Counted from the stretch's first letter, positions 1 to 6,883 are shown. The stretch: 8,728 bases of DNA from Phocaeicola sp. (GCA_020026175.1 JAHHQV010000079.1:1-8728); one strand, 5' to 3'. Notes: generated by a model not told the origin, from the sequence alone. Translations and numbers: made by a program.

Positions 1-306
1 TCATCTATCAGCTTTTAGAACTATATAAATCCACGGAATATTTAAACTGCGCCCCAAAGATCCAAGTTACATTCCCAAATCCGGAAAGATGACACCAGGT
101 ATCAGCTACTTTTGGTCGGGATGTGCCAGTTGCATGAAGAGAGGACTTGAAATTCTTGGTATCGCTCTTGTGGATGCAACTACCAATGAGGCGATACATC
201 TTAGAGCGGTACAGACATTTGTTGATAAGATAAGAGGATGCAAACCCAAATGTATAGTACACATGGAAGACAAGAACTCTCTTATTGCCAAATATCTATT
301 AGCATT
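1..306 (+). pseudogene. IS4-group transposase, 5' part (partial, frameshifted, interrupted)
   Basis: This is the upstream piece of a DDE transposase gene; its start lies before the window. In reading frame 2 the peptide runs through DPSYIPKSGKMTPG and YFWSGCASCMKRGLEILG to the break. DPSYIPKSG probably holds the first catalytic Asp (codon 59-61). An in-frame TAA at 26-28 precedes this. The matching upstream peptide (IYQLLELYKSTEYLN) is in frame 3, so there is a frameshift at about 39-50. The gene is cut after position 306 by another insertion sequence and resumes at 1491, where removal of the insert plus one copy of the target duplication restores the reading (LIAKYLLA-LNKYRNQL). The family assignment rests on remembered similarity to Bacteroidales IS4-group transposases. 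It is clearly non-functional. Confidence 0.8.
298..306. repeat. 9-bp target-site duplication, left copy
   Basis: ATTAGCATT stands immediately left of the inner insertion sequence and is repeated exactly at 1482-1490 on its right. A 9-bp duplication fits the range seen for IS4-family elements. Both copies lie inside the coding sequence of the interrupted transposase. Confidence 0.92.
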
Positions 307-326
307 TATTGCTGTCCGGTAAAACT
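307..326 (+). repeat. Left terminal inverted repeat of the inner IS
   Basis: TATTGCTGTCCGGTAAAACT is the exact reverse complement of 1462-1481. The match stops at position 327/1461, which sets the repeat length at 20 bp. Confidence 0.95.
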
Positions 327-346
327 CCATACGGCATAAAATTCTG

Positions 347-386
347 GCCCGGAGCCTTTTTTAACACAGGCTTCGGGCTATTTTAT
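347..386. terminator. Hairpin at the left end of the inner IS (likely terminator)
   Basis: GCCCGGAGCCT (347-357) can pair with AGGCTTCGGGC (368-378), giving 11 pairs with one G-U in the plus-strand RNA, around a 10-nt loop. It is followed on the plus strand by TATTTTAT. It lies just beyond the transposase stop (402) on the minus strand, where the stem keeps all but one pair. It could end transposase transcription, or stop transcripts entering from the interrupted gene. The direction is uncertain. Confidence 0.6.
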
Positions 387-401
387 TTCATAGTAAGCCC
401 C

Positions 402-1372
402 CTAATCAAAAAGAGTCGGCTCAGGTGGTACCTTCTGATTCATTTTTCCCGTTATTTCCAACCACGCTTTATCGGGATTTTCCATGAACGAGATGAAGTC
501 AATATAATACATAAGAGTCAGTCTCACCATAGTTACTATCTGAGAGAATGCGCAATGACGTTTAATTTTGCGTGAAAGTACCGTTATGAGCAAATTGGCA
601 ATGGGTACTACCCAGGTTTGTATCTGTATTGCATTGACACTGTCTCCGTAGAAGAAATGCAACGGAAAGTTTTGCTTCAGCTGTTTGTAAAGACTCTCAA
701 TAGCCCATCGTAAACGATAAATATCAGAAACATCCTCTATACTAAAGCCAAAATTGTTGGTCAGCAGTACTACAGGTTTCTTCTTCTCATCAAAAATCTC
801 CACACGACGTGCATCATGTGTAAGTTCCCCGCAAGTGAAACGCACCTTCTGGTCTGTATGAGTCACAAGTCCTTTGGGATTTACGTAGGTAACGGATTCC
901 AGAACCTCGAATTTTAGATTCTTCTTCATTTTGGTTACATAGCACACCCCTTCCTCCGTAAGACGCTGGAATTGTGCAATGTCTATATACCCTCTATCCA
1001 TTGCCAGAGTAAAATCTTTGGGTAAAACTTGGCATAACGCTCCAGAAGGCTCGCATATACCTTGGCAAAAAACTCCTGTGGGCGGCGTATATTGGCTTCG
1101 GCCAATGTACTGCGCCTTACCAAGTAATTTAAGCCGAGATATTGCAGTTTATGGGCTTCAGCCTTCATGCCGATTACAAGTTCACGCAGGGAATCAAAGT
1201 GTTTGAGTACACCGAATAACATCACGATAAGATGCTTATATCCGTCAAAACGTTTCACGTAGGCCTCGCTATCCTTGACAGAATGACTGATTTTGATGAT
1301 TTCTTCTCTGTCAAGTAAATTAATGACCTGATTATAGACCGGCTGTCCGGTAAAATATGTACTTTTACTCAT
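402..1372 (-). pseudogene. Inner IS transposase (IS4 family, DUF4372 N-terminus), deleted and frameshifted
   Basis: Translation starts most plausibly at the ATG at 1372-1370 (MSKSTYFTGQPVYNQV), 25 nt after a promoter box. A longer frame back to 1453 exists but would begin upstream of that promoter. The first part (to about 1024) is the DUF4372-like N-terminal domain, ending in SLLERYAKFYP. The frame then changes and continues as KDFTLAMDRGYIDIAQ with the rest of the catalytic domain, ending at TAG 404-402. Remembered family members have about 70 more residues at this point, including an MDST-type motif with the first catalytic Asp, which is absent here. The second Asp (MDRGYID) and the IS4 signature Y-(2)-R-(3)-E-(6)-K (YRLRWAIESLYKQLK, from about 719 downward) are kept. 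The deletion plus frameshift should abolish transposition. Confidence 0.88.
1342..1355 (+). repeat. Internal copy of the IS end core
   Basis: GCTGTCCGGTAAAA here is identical to positions 311-324 of the left inverted repeat and has the same orientation. It lies within codons 6-11 of the transposase gene, about 125 bp inside the right end. It overlaps a small palindrome, ACCGG-ctgt-CCGGT (1338-1351). It could be a transposase binding site or a cryptic end; no function is shown. Confidence 0.75.
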
Positions 1373-1396
1373 TGCTAACATTTGTTTGTGGAAATT

Positions 1397-1404
1397 CAAA
1401 GGTA
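1397..1404 (-). promoter_or_regulatory. Promoter -7 box of the inner IS transposase
   Basis: On the minus strand TACCTTTG matches the Bacteroidales -7 consensus TAnnTTTG exactly, 24 nt before the chosen start codon at 1372. A possible -33 element (ATTG) lies 17 nt further upstream, slightly closer than usual. That element overlaps the 1410-1441 hairpin. Confidence 0.55.
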
Positions 1405-1441
1405 GCAAAAAGGCTGACTTCCAATCTTGGAGGCCAGCCTT
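1405..1441 (-). terminator. Inward-facing hairpin upstream of the IS transposase
   Basis: AAGGCTG (1410-1416) pairs with CAGCCTT (1435-1441). Past one mismatch, the stem continues with CTTCC against GGAGG (1418-1422 with 1429-1433). Read on the minus strand, the stem is followed by a run of five T. It stands between the right inverted repeat and the transposase promoter, where it could stop outside transcripts from running into the transposase gene. On the plus strand it is followed by TAATTTTTAT and could act the other way too. Confidence 0.6.
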
Positions 1442-1461
1442 AATTTTTATCATTCAAAAAA

Positions 1462-1481
1462 AGTTTTACCGGACAGCAATA
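1462..1481 (-). repeat. Right terminal inverted repeat of the inner IS
   Basis: AGTTTTACCGGACAGCAATA is a perfect 20-bp inverted copy of 307-326 and is directly followed by the right copy of the target duplication. Confidence 0.95.
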
Positions 1482-1490
1482 ATTAGCATT
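1482..1490. repeat. 9-bp target-site duplication, right copy
   Basis: ATTAGCATT is identical to 298-306. Joining 1-306 directly to 1491 onward recreates a continuous transposase reading frame, which confirms this as the insertion point. Confidence 0.92.
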
Positions 1491-2241
1491 AAACAAGTAT
1501 CGTAATCAGCTAATATCAATATCTCAGAGGATTGTAGCAGATGCTAACTTCTCTAAAAGAGTCATTTGTTACAGGAGCAATCTATCTGGTATTCAATGTT
1601 ATAAGCCGATTCAGAGACGATGTACGTCTGCTGTATTTATACAATGGGCCTAAAACAGGGAAAAGAGGAAGACCTAAAATGTATGCTGGCAAAGTAAACT
1701 TGAAAGAATTAAACATGCAGGTCTTATACAGGAAGAAACTACAGTTGATTCAGACAAGACTGTTACCCTTTTATCTGCCGTAGTGCATGCTGTAGCTTTG
1801 AAAAGAAACATTAAGGTCATTATAGTAGACTGCGAAGATGAGAATAAGAAAACTCAGGTTCGCAAAGTCTTCTTCAGTACCAATACCTCAATGACAGCCT
1901 CGGAAATTTTCTTTACATATAAAAGTAGGTTTCAAGTTGAATTCCTTTATCGAGATGCAAAGAACTATACTGGGCTTACTCATTGCCAAGTAAGAGAGAA
2001 AAAGAAATTAAATTTCCATTTTAACGCATCTCTTACTGCTATAAACGTTGCTCATGCGTTCTGTAAAAGCTATGCAAAAGAGAACAGGATTGAACTTTCC
2101 GTATCTTCTGCTAAGGTGCTCTTACATAACGCGACACTGATTAAAAGATTTATTTCAATGTCCGGGAAATCACCGAACATGAAATTAAATAACACTATTT
2201 TCAAAGAACTCGTTATATATGGCGTCAAGGACGCAGCATAA
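1491..2241 (+). pseudogene. IS4-group transposase, 3' part (two compensating frameshifts)
   Basis: This is the continuation of the gene cut at 306. It opens in frame 1 with LNKYRNQL and VADANFSK, the latter holding the probable second catalytic Asp (codon 1540-1542). At about 1555-1562 it slips to frame 2 (SFVTGAIYL, FNVISRFRDDVRL, TGKRGRPKMYAGKVNLKEL). At about 1705-1715 it returns to frame 1 (KHAGLIQEETTVDSDKTVTL) and stays there to the TAA at 2239-2241. The C-terminal part has the IS4-type Y-(2)-R-(3)-E-(6)-K signature YKSRFQVEFLYRDAK, with the Glu at 1939-1941. The catalytic residues are still legible, so the decay looks fairly recent, but the gene cannot make a full protein. The outer ends of this older element cannot be placed because its left end is outside the window. 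Confidence 0.85.
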
Positions 2242-2588
2242 CATTAAAAAATTGACGAACTATTGTTTCAATAAACCAGTACAAAAAAATCTTTTTATAC
2301 ACTTTTGATAATCATTACTTTATTTTACGAGCAACATACAAACAGCCACCATATTACATCCTTTTTTTTCAAATAATTCATTATCTTTGAAAACTTATTT
2401 AAGAAAGGAAGTTATATTGGTATATATCAATCATCATTACCAGACCTGTTATCTTATCTATTTTTAATATTTATGGAAACTTATTTAAACTATTAACCAT
2501 TTATAGTAAAGCCATCACAGATAAGCAATAAAGTTATAAAAACACCTTACTTAAAATCAAACCAAGGATGTAAACAAAAAATATTGAA
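2242..2588 (+). other. Intergenic region with promoter and long A/T-rich leader
   Basis: No gene is supported here. The first part probably holds the right end of the old insertion sequence, but no inverted repeat can be shown. A promoter box lies at 2382-2389, giving a leader of about 190 nt before the GH92 gene. The leader contains a 12-bp direct repeat (AAACTTATTTAA at 2391-2402 and 2477-2488) and a seven-codon ORF (2473-2496). The run of T at 2362-2369 may stand in for an upstream promoter element. Confidence 0.6.
2382..2389 (+). promoter_or_regulatory. Promoter -7 box for the GH92-BSP gene
   Basis: TATCTTTG is a perfect match to the Bacteroidales -7 consensus TAnnTTTG. No clear -33 TTTG is seen, only a T-run at 2362-2369. 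The same TTATCTTTGAA context recurs before the fimbrillin gene at 5887-5897. It lies just outside the dead insertion sequence. Confidence 0.6.
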
Positions 2589-5500
2589 ATGTATAAACTT
2601 AAAAATCTATTTATTGTTTTGGGGTACCTTGCGGCAGTATCTGCTACTGCTCAGACTGAATATGTAAACCCTTTGATTGGAACAAATGGGATGGGACATA
2701 CATTCCCTGGTGCTTGTGCACCTTTTGGAGTTGTTCAGCTTAGTCCTGATACAGATACTCTGTCGCATAGTGTAAACGGCATGTACAATAAAGGAGTATA
2801 TGCTTATTGTGCAGGATATCAATACGATGATCCAACCATTGTTGGTTTTAGCCATACTCATCTTAGTGGTACAGGACATTCCGATTTGGGTGATATTCTT
2901 ATTATGCCTACCATTGGTGAACTTAAATTAAACCCCGGACGTGCCGTTAACCCCAATGAAGGCTATCGTTCTCGTTTTAGCCATAATAGCGAAGTTTCCA
3001 AACCAGGCTATTACGAGGTTATGCTGGACGACTATGGCATAAAAGTCCAACTAACGGCAACGCAACGTGTGGGCGTTCATAAATATACGTTCCCTAAAGA
3101 TACACGTCAGGGAAGAATCATACTTGATCTTATACATGGTATATATAACTATGATGGCAAGACTCTATGGGCTACTATAAGGGTAGAAAATGATACTCTT
3201 GTGACCGGTTACAGATTGACTAACGGATGGTCTCGTACTAACTATACTTATTTTGCCATGTCTTTTTCCAAGCCAATAAAAAACTATGGATATAAAGACA
3301 GAGAACCGGTAAAGTACAACGGTTTCTGGCGTAGATTTAATATCAACAAGAATTTTCCTGAAATGGCAGGAAGAAAACTTGTTTCCTATTTTGAATTTGA
3401 CACAAAAGACAATCAAGAACTTGAAGTCAAGGTAGCCTTATCTGCAACTAGTACAGCTGGGGCTCTGGCTAATCTTGAGGCAGAAGTTTCAGGAAAGGAT
3501 TTTGAATCTATAGCAAGCGAAGCTAACGAATCTTGGAATAAAGAACTTTCATCTATAAATATTGAAGGTACTCCTGACCAAAAAGCAATGTTTTATACTT
3601 CTTACTATCATACTATGATAAATCCTTCTGTGTATTCAGATGTAGATGGAAATTATAGAGGGCTTGATGGAAATATACATAAAGCAGATGACTTTACCAA
3701 TTATACTATTTTCTCATTATGGGATACTTATCGTGCCGAACATCCTCTTCTTAACTTGATGAAATCGTCACAAAATAGAGATATGGTTGAGTCAATGATT
3801 CGCCATCAGCAACAGAGTGTGCATGGCATGTTGCCAATATGGAGCCATATGGGTAATGAAAACTGGTGTATGAGTGGTTACCATTCTGTATCGGCATTGG
3901 CTGATGCTATAGCAAAGGGTGCTGATATAGACAAGGCTGAAGCTCTTAAAGCTATGGTAAAAACATCTAAAGTTCCATATTATGATGGTCTGGACGATTA
4001 TATGTGGTTAGGCTATGTTCCATTTGACCATTCTTCCACCTCTGCTTCGACTACACTTGAATATTCGTATGATGATTGGTGTATATATAATGTAGCCCAA
4101 TTAGCAGGTGAGGAAAAAATTGCTGAAGAGTATCGCCGTCGCGCTTTGAATTATCGAAATATTTTCAATAAGGGAATAGGTTTTGCATGCCCTCGTTACT
4201 CCGATGGCTCATTCAAGCATAATTTTGATCCTTTGCAGACTCACGGAGAAGGCTTTATTGAAGGAAACTCATGGAATTTCTCTTTCCATGCTCCACATGA
4301 TGTAAATGGCCTTATAACTCTGATGGGAGGAGATAAGAAATTCTTAAAACGATTGGACGACTTGTTTAACATGGATCTTCCATCAAAATATTATGAAAAG
4401 AATGAGGATATAACAAAAGACTGCTTATTGGGCGGATACGTTCATGGGAATGAGCCAAGTCATCATATTCCTTATCTTTACGCATGGACTTCACAACCAT
4501 GGAAAACTCAATATTGGGTAAGGGAGATTATGAACAGAATGTATAAGAACGACATTAAGGGATTGAGCGGAAATGATGATTGCGGACAGATGTCGGCATG
4601 GTATATTTTCAGTTCTTTGGGATTCTATCCAGTATGTCCTGGTACAGACCAATATGTACTTGGTGCACCATATATGCCATATCAAGAACTTATACTGCCA
4701 AACGGAAAGAAGTTCGTCATAAAAGCCAATGGAGTAAGTGACAAGAAACGATATGTACGTTCTGTTAAGCTTAATGGCAAAACTTATGAAAAGATGTATA
4801 TAACCCATGAAGATATAATGTCGGGAGGAGAATTGGAGTTTGTAATGAGTTCGTCTCCAAACAAAGCACGAAGAAAGAAGGCAGAAGACAAACCATATTC
4901 TCTCACAGATGGCAAAATATCAGACGACAAGGCAAAATGGGATGGTTACGATGTGGGAGAAATAATTTTCGAAGACAAGGGCAAAGGAACTGAAGGTTCT
5001 AAAATTTATTCCCGTATAATAACAGATCCTGAATCTTATATAAAGGATAAGGCTAAGGATGTGCTTAATACATTATATTTCTCTCCACAAGATAGTATTG
5101 TTCCTGTACATAAATTACACTATACTCTTGGAAATATAAATGGTGTTTCTGCAAAAGGTGGAGGAAATGGCAATATTGGGATATGGTATAGTACAAAACA
5201 TATCGAAAAATCGTTTGCAAAGAATGATACTGCACGTCTTGATTATGAGACTAGAGGTGTTTTATTGCACGAACTTACTCATGCTTTTCAGCTAGAACCG
5301 CAAGGTATAGGAGACTATGGCACTAATAAGACTTTCTGGGCTTTCATTGAAGGAATGGCAGATGCTACACGTGTGGCAAACGGATGCTTTACTGCCGACG
5401 ACCGACCTAAGGGCGGTACATATATGGATGGGTATCGTACTACAGGTTTTTTCCTTGTATGGCTTCAAAGAACGAAAGACCCTGATTTCTTGAAGAAATT

Positions 5501-5624
5501 TAATCATAGTACTCTAGAAGTTATTCCATGGTCTTTTGATGGAGCTATAAAGTATGTGCTTGGAAGTGAATATAGTGTAGACAAACTATGGGATGAATAT
5601 CAAAAAGAGATAGGAGACAAATAA
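2589..5624 (+). CDS. Secreted GH92 alpha-mannosidase with C-terminal BSP-type putative metallopeptidase
   Basis: This 1011-aa exported enzyme is predicted to remove mannose from alpha-mannosides such as N-glycans and, through a second domain, to attack protein. Residues 1-21 are a signal peptide with an Ala-x-Ala cut site (SATA/QTEY) and no lipobox Cys. The GH92 fold covers about 25-760: an opening EYVNPLIGTNG, then TFPGACAPFGVVQLSPDT, GFSHTHLSGTGHSDLGD, EGNSW (Glu558, candidate acid) and GNDDCGQMSAWY (Asp663-Asp664, candidate base). GH92 enzymes are Ca-dependent inverting exo-mannosidases; the linkage cannot be read from sequence. After a Lys/Arg-rich linker (about 760-770) comes a basic-secretory-protein (BSP) domain with HELTH (894-898) and a downstream FIEGMAD (Glu921), a gluzincin-like zinc set. 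This start is preferred because it gives the signal peptide; no Shine-Dalgarno sequence is visible. The gene has its own promoter and terminator and no SusC/SusD partner in the window. Both domain calls are firm; peptidase activity is inferred. Confidence 0.93.
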   Translation: MYKLKNLFIVLGYLAAVSATAQTEYVNPLIGTNGMGHTFPGACAPFGVVQLSPDTDTLSHSVNGMYNKGVYAYCAGYQYDDPTIVGFSHTHLSGTGHSDLGDILIMPTIGELKLNPGRAVNPNEGYRSRFSHNSEVSKPGYYEVMLDDYGIKVQLTATQRVGVHKYTFPKDTRQGRIILDLIHGIYNYDGKTLWATIRVENDTLVTGYRLTNGWSRTNYTYFAMSFSKPIKNYGYKDREPVKYNGFWRRFNINKNFPEMAGRKLVSYFEFDTKDNQELEVKVALSATSTAGALANLEAEVSGKDFESIASEANESWNKELSSINIEGTPDQKAMFYTSYYHTMINPSVYSDVDGNYRGLDGNIHKADDFTNYTIFSLWDTYRAEHPLLNLMKSSQNRDMVESMIRHQQQSVHGMLPIWSHMGNENWCMSGYHSVSALADAIAKGADIDKAEALKAMVKTSKVPYYDGLDDYMWLGYVPFDHSSTSASTTLEYSYDDWCIYNVAQLAGEEKIAEEYRRRALNYRNIFNKGIGFACPRYSDGSFKHNFDPLQTHGEGFIEGNSWNFSFHAPHDVNGLITLMGGDKKFLKRLDDLFNMDLPSKYYEKNEDITKDCLLGGYVHGNEPSHHIPYLYAWTSQPWKTQYWVREIMNRMYKNDIKGLSGNDDCGQMSAWYIFSSLGFYPVCPGTDQYVLGAPYMPYQELILPNGKKFVIKANGVSDKKRYVRSVKLNGKTYEKMYITHEDIMSGGELEFVMSSSPNKARRKKAEDKPYSLTDGKISDDKAKWDGYDVGEIIFEDKGKGTEGSKIYSRIITDPESYIKDKAKDVLNTLYFSPQDSIVPVHKLHYTLGNINGVSAKGGGNGNIGIWYSTKHIEKSFAKNDTARLDYETRGVLLHELTHAFQLEPQGIGDYGTNKTFWAFIEGMADATRVANGCFTADDRPKGGTYMDGYRTTGFFLVWLQRTKDPDFLKKFNHSTLEVIPWSFDGAIKYVLGSEYSVDKLWDEYQKEIGDK

Positions 5625-5666
5625 CTTGTTTTTATATAAATCAGATTGGATTTATTCTATATTAAT

Positions 5667-5723
5667 AATCCGTTGACAGAACTAAATTTGTATTCATTTA
5701 TATCTGTCAACGGGTTTATTATT
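5667..5723 (+). terminator. Terminator after the GH92-BSP gene
   Basis: CCGTTGACAG (5670-5679) and CTGTCAACGG (5704-5713) form a perfect 10-bp stem. It is extended on both sides to about 5667-5680 with 5703-5716 (one G-U), with a 22-nt AT-rich loop. TTATTATTT follows. It starts 43 nt after the stop codon. The loop is large for an intrinsic terminator, hence the moderate score. Confidence 0.65.
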
Positions 5724-5739
5724 TGTACCCATTATTATA

Positions 5740-5761
5740 GGATTGTCTAGACCAACAATCC
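5740..5761. repeat. Short inverted repeat, possible operator
   Basis: GGATTGT (5740-5746) and ACAATCC (5755-5761) are perfect inverted copies around an 8-bp spacer. There is no T-run after it, so it is less likely a terminator. It lies about 130 bp before the promoter box of the fimbrillin operon and might bind a regulator; this is a guess from symmetry alone. Confidence 0.35.
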
Positions 5762-5887
5762 ATAAATATATATTGCATTAAATCAGTTAAAATAGAGTTA
5801 GATACATTTTACAACGATTTCTAAAGCAGAAAACTTTTTTTTTATTAAAAATCATTTAGCCAGCCAACCTTTTTATTGACATATTGT

Positions 5888-5895
5888 TATCTTTG
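5888..5895 (+). promoter_or_regulatory. Promoter -7 box of the fimbrillin-IdeS operon
   Basis: TATCTTTG matches TAnnTTTG exactly and is followed by AAGAC, close to the AAAAC after the GH92 promoter box. A T-run (5870-5874) precedes it. The expected start of transcription leaves a leader of about 90 nt. No other promoter-like box was noticed between the two genes downstream. Confidence 0.6.
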
Positions 5896-5988
5896 AAGAC
5901 CAAAAGGTTTTACACAAGTTGAAATTAAAGAAAAATGATTGAATTTCACCCATTGGACTAAGCAAACAAACTAAATTTACAATACAAA

Positions 5989-6873
5989 ATGAACAAAACT
6001 AAATTATTCAGTCTAATCATGCTTTTAGCGATAAGCATAACTACAAGTTGCAACAATCAGCCAGACAACAATCAGGAAACAAATGCCAATATATTCACTA
6101 TAAAAGACATGATACTTCCTGAATCAAGAGCTCCACAAATGGATGAAAATGGAGCTGGGAATTTTATTGATGGAGATAAAAACACTATATTTTTTCTATC
6201 AGAAGAAGAAGATATTACAGACAAATTCGTATATACTTACGGGCAGAAATATTATTGGAGCAAATTGCCTATTACATCTAAGTCGGAGGAACTTTCTGTT
6301 TCTGCCTGTTATCCTAATGTAGATACCGACACACCGAATGACTTCGAATGGGATGTCAGAGAAAAGAATAATGATATCGACTTCTTATTTTCGACACAAA
6401 CCTCAATTAAAAAAGGTACTTCAAGCCCTATAGAACTAAGATTCACACATGCTCTACATAAACTGAAAGTAAACGTTTCAGCAGACAAATCAACCATATC
6501 GGAAGAGCAGATAAAAGGAGTAAGCATAACGTGCATAGACTTCAAACCTATAGCACATCTTAATCTGTTGACAGGAAAAGCGGTTTCTGCTTCGGGCGAT
6601 GCAAGTTCGATAGAATCAAAAGATTCAAAAGCGGAATTTATCATACCATCACAAGAAATAGGGAATATAAAACTTTTAATAAAACTAGGAAACAGAGAAA
6701 AGATGTATGAGCTTTCAAACAGCATCGTAAATGGCACTCCTCTTACTATATTAGAAAGTGGTAAATCATTGTCTATCAACATTACTGTAAGTGAAAAAGA
6801 TTTCATCATCAGCGGACAAAGTATTTCAGGATGGGGCAATCAGGGTGAAATCAATGATTCTATCATTATCTGA
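5989..6873 (+). CDS. Fimbrillin-like (Mfa-like) lipoprotein
   Basis: This 294-aa protein is predicted to be lipid-anchored and related to fimbrillins, the subunits of Bacteroidales surface pili. The N-terminus MNKTKLFSLIMLLAISITTSC is a lipoprotein signal with the acylated Cys at 21. The lipobox is loose, with Thr at -3. After a polar Asn/Gln-rich spacer comes SRAPQMDENGAGNFIDGDK (from about residue 46), the usual opening of Mfa-like domains, with Arg47 where related pilins may be cut by trypsin-like proteases. LRFTHALHKLKVNVSA and the ISGQSISGWGNQG ending are also typical. The domain resembles the N-terminal half of the next gene, which starts 10 bp after this stop, so both are probably on one transcript. 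Whether it polymerises, caps a filament or simply partners the downstream peptidase cannot be decided from sequence. No other pilus genes are in the window. Confidence 0.85.
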   Translation: MNKTKLFSLIMLLAISITTSCNNQPDNNQETNANIFTIKDMILPESRAPQMDENGAGNFIDGDKNTIFFLSEEEDITDKFVYTYGQKYYWSKLPITSKSEELSVSACYPNVDTDTPNDFEWDVREKNNDIDFLFSTQTSIKKGTSSPIELRFTHALHKLKVNVSADKSTISEEQIKGVSITCIDFKPIAHLNLLTGKAVSASGDASSIESKDSKAEFIIPSQEIGNIKLLIKLGNREKMYELSNSIVNGTPLTILESGKSLSINITVSEKDFIISGQSISGWGNQGEINDSIII

Positions 6874-6883
6874 CAATATTGAT

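Larger units (their letters stand above)
307..1481 (-). mobile_element. IS4-family insertion sequence (DUF4372-type), internally deleted
   Basis: This is a complete element by its ends, 1175 bp long, with perfect 20-bp terminal inverted repeats at 307-326 and 1462-1481 and flanked by a 9-bp direct duplication. It carries one minus-strand transposase gene, broken by an internal deletion plus frameshift near 1010-1024, so the copy is non-autonomous. Relatives are recalled to be roughly 1.4 kb, consistent with about 200 bp missing. The element sits in opposite orientation inside the plus-strand transposase gene of an older insertion sequence. It has its own promoter near the right end, a hairpin between that promoter and the right repeat, and another hairpin near the left end. 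I do not assign an ISfinder name. Confidence 0.92.
5717..5988 (+). other. Intergenic region upstream of the fimbrillin-IdeS operon
   Basis: No gene is supported here. The stretch holds an inverted repeat at 5740-5761, long A/T runs, a promoter box at 5888-5895 and a leader of about 90 nt. The leader carries an eight-codon ORF (5935-5961, MIEFHPLD). Just before the fimbrillin start the leader is A-rich and lacks a Shine-Dalgarno sequence, as is normal in Bacteroidales. Confidence 0.55.

Noticed and set aside
1373..1453. N-terminal extension of the inner IS transposase from 1453
   Set aside because: It runs through the hairpin and the TACCTTTG promoter box, so it would precede the likely transcription start. 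The MSKS start at 1372 fits better.
2222..2234. Small palindrome GCGTC-aag-GACGC at the end of the outer transposase
   Set aside because: Only a 5-bp stem inside coding sequence, with no T-run after it. It is not convincing as a terminator.
4572..4580. GH92 catalytic motif reads Asn-Asp-Asp rather than the Asp-x-Asp I recall for some members
   Set aside because: GNDDCGQMSAW is, to my memory, a common variant in active GH92 enzymes, so it is not evidence for inactivity.
6309..6839. Minus-strand open frame of 176 codons opposite the fimbrillin gene
   Set aside because: The plus strand has a clear lipoprotein and fimbrillin signature. The reverse frame shows no recognisable motif and looks like a coding shadow.
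6791..6883. Upstream extension of the IdeS-fusion frame starting at ATG 6791
   Set aside because: It lies within the fimbrillin coding sequence in another frame and would put 31 residues before the signal peptide. The ATG at 6884 gives an ideal lipoprotein signal and a 10-bp gene gap.
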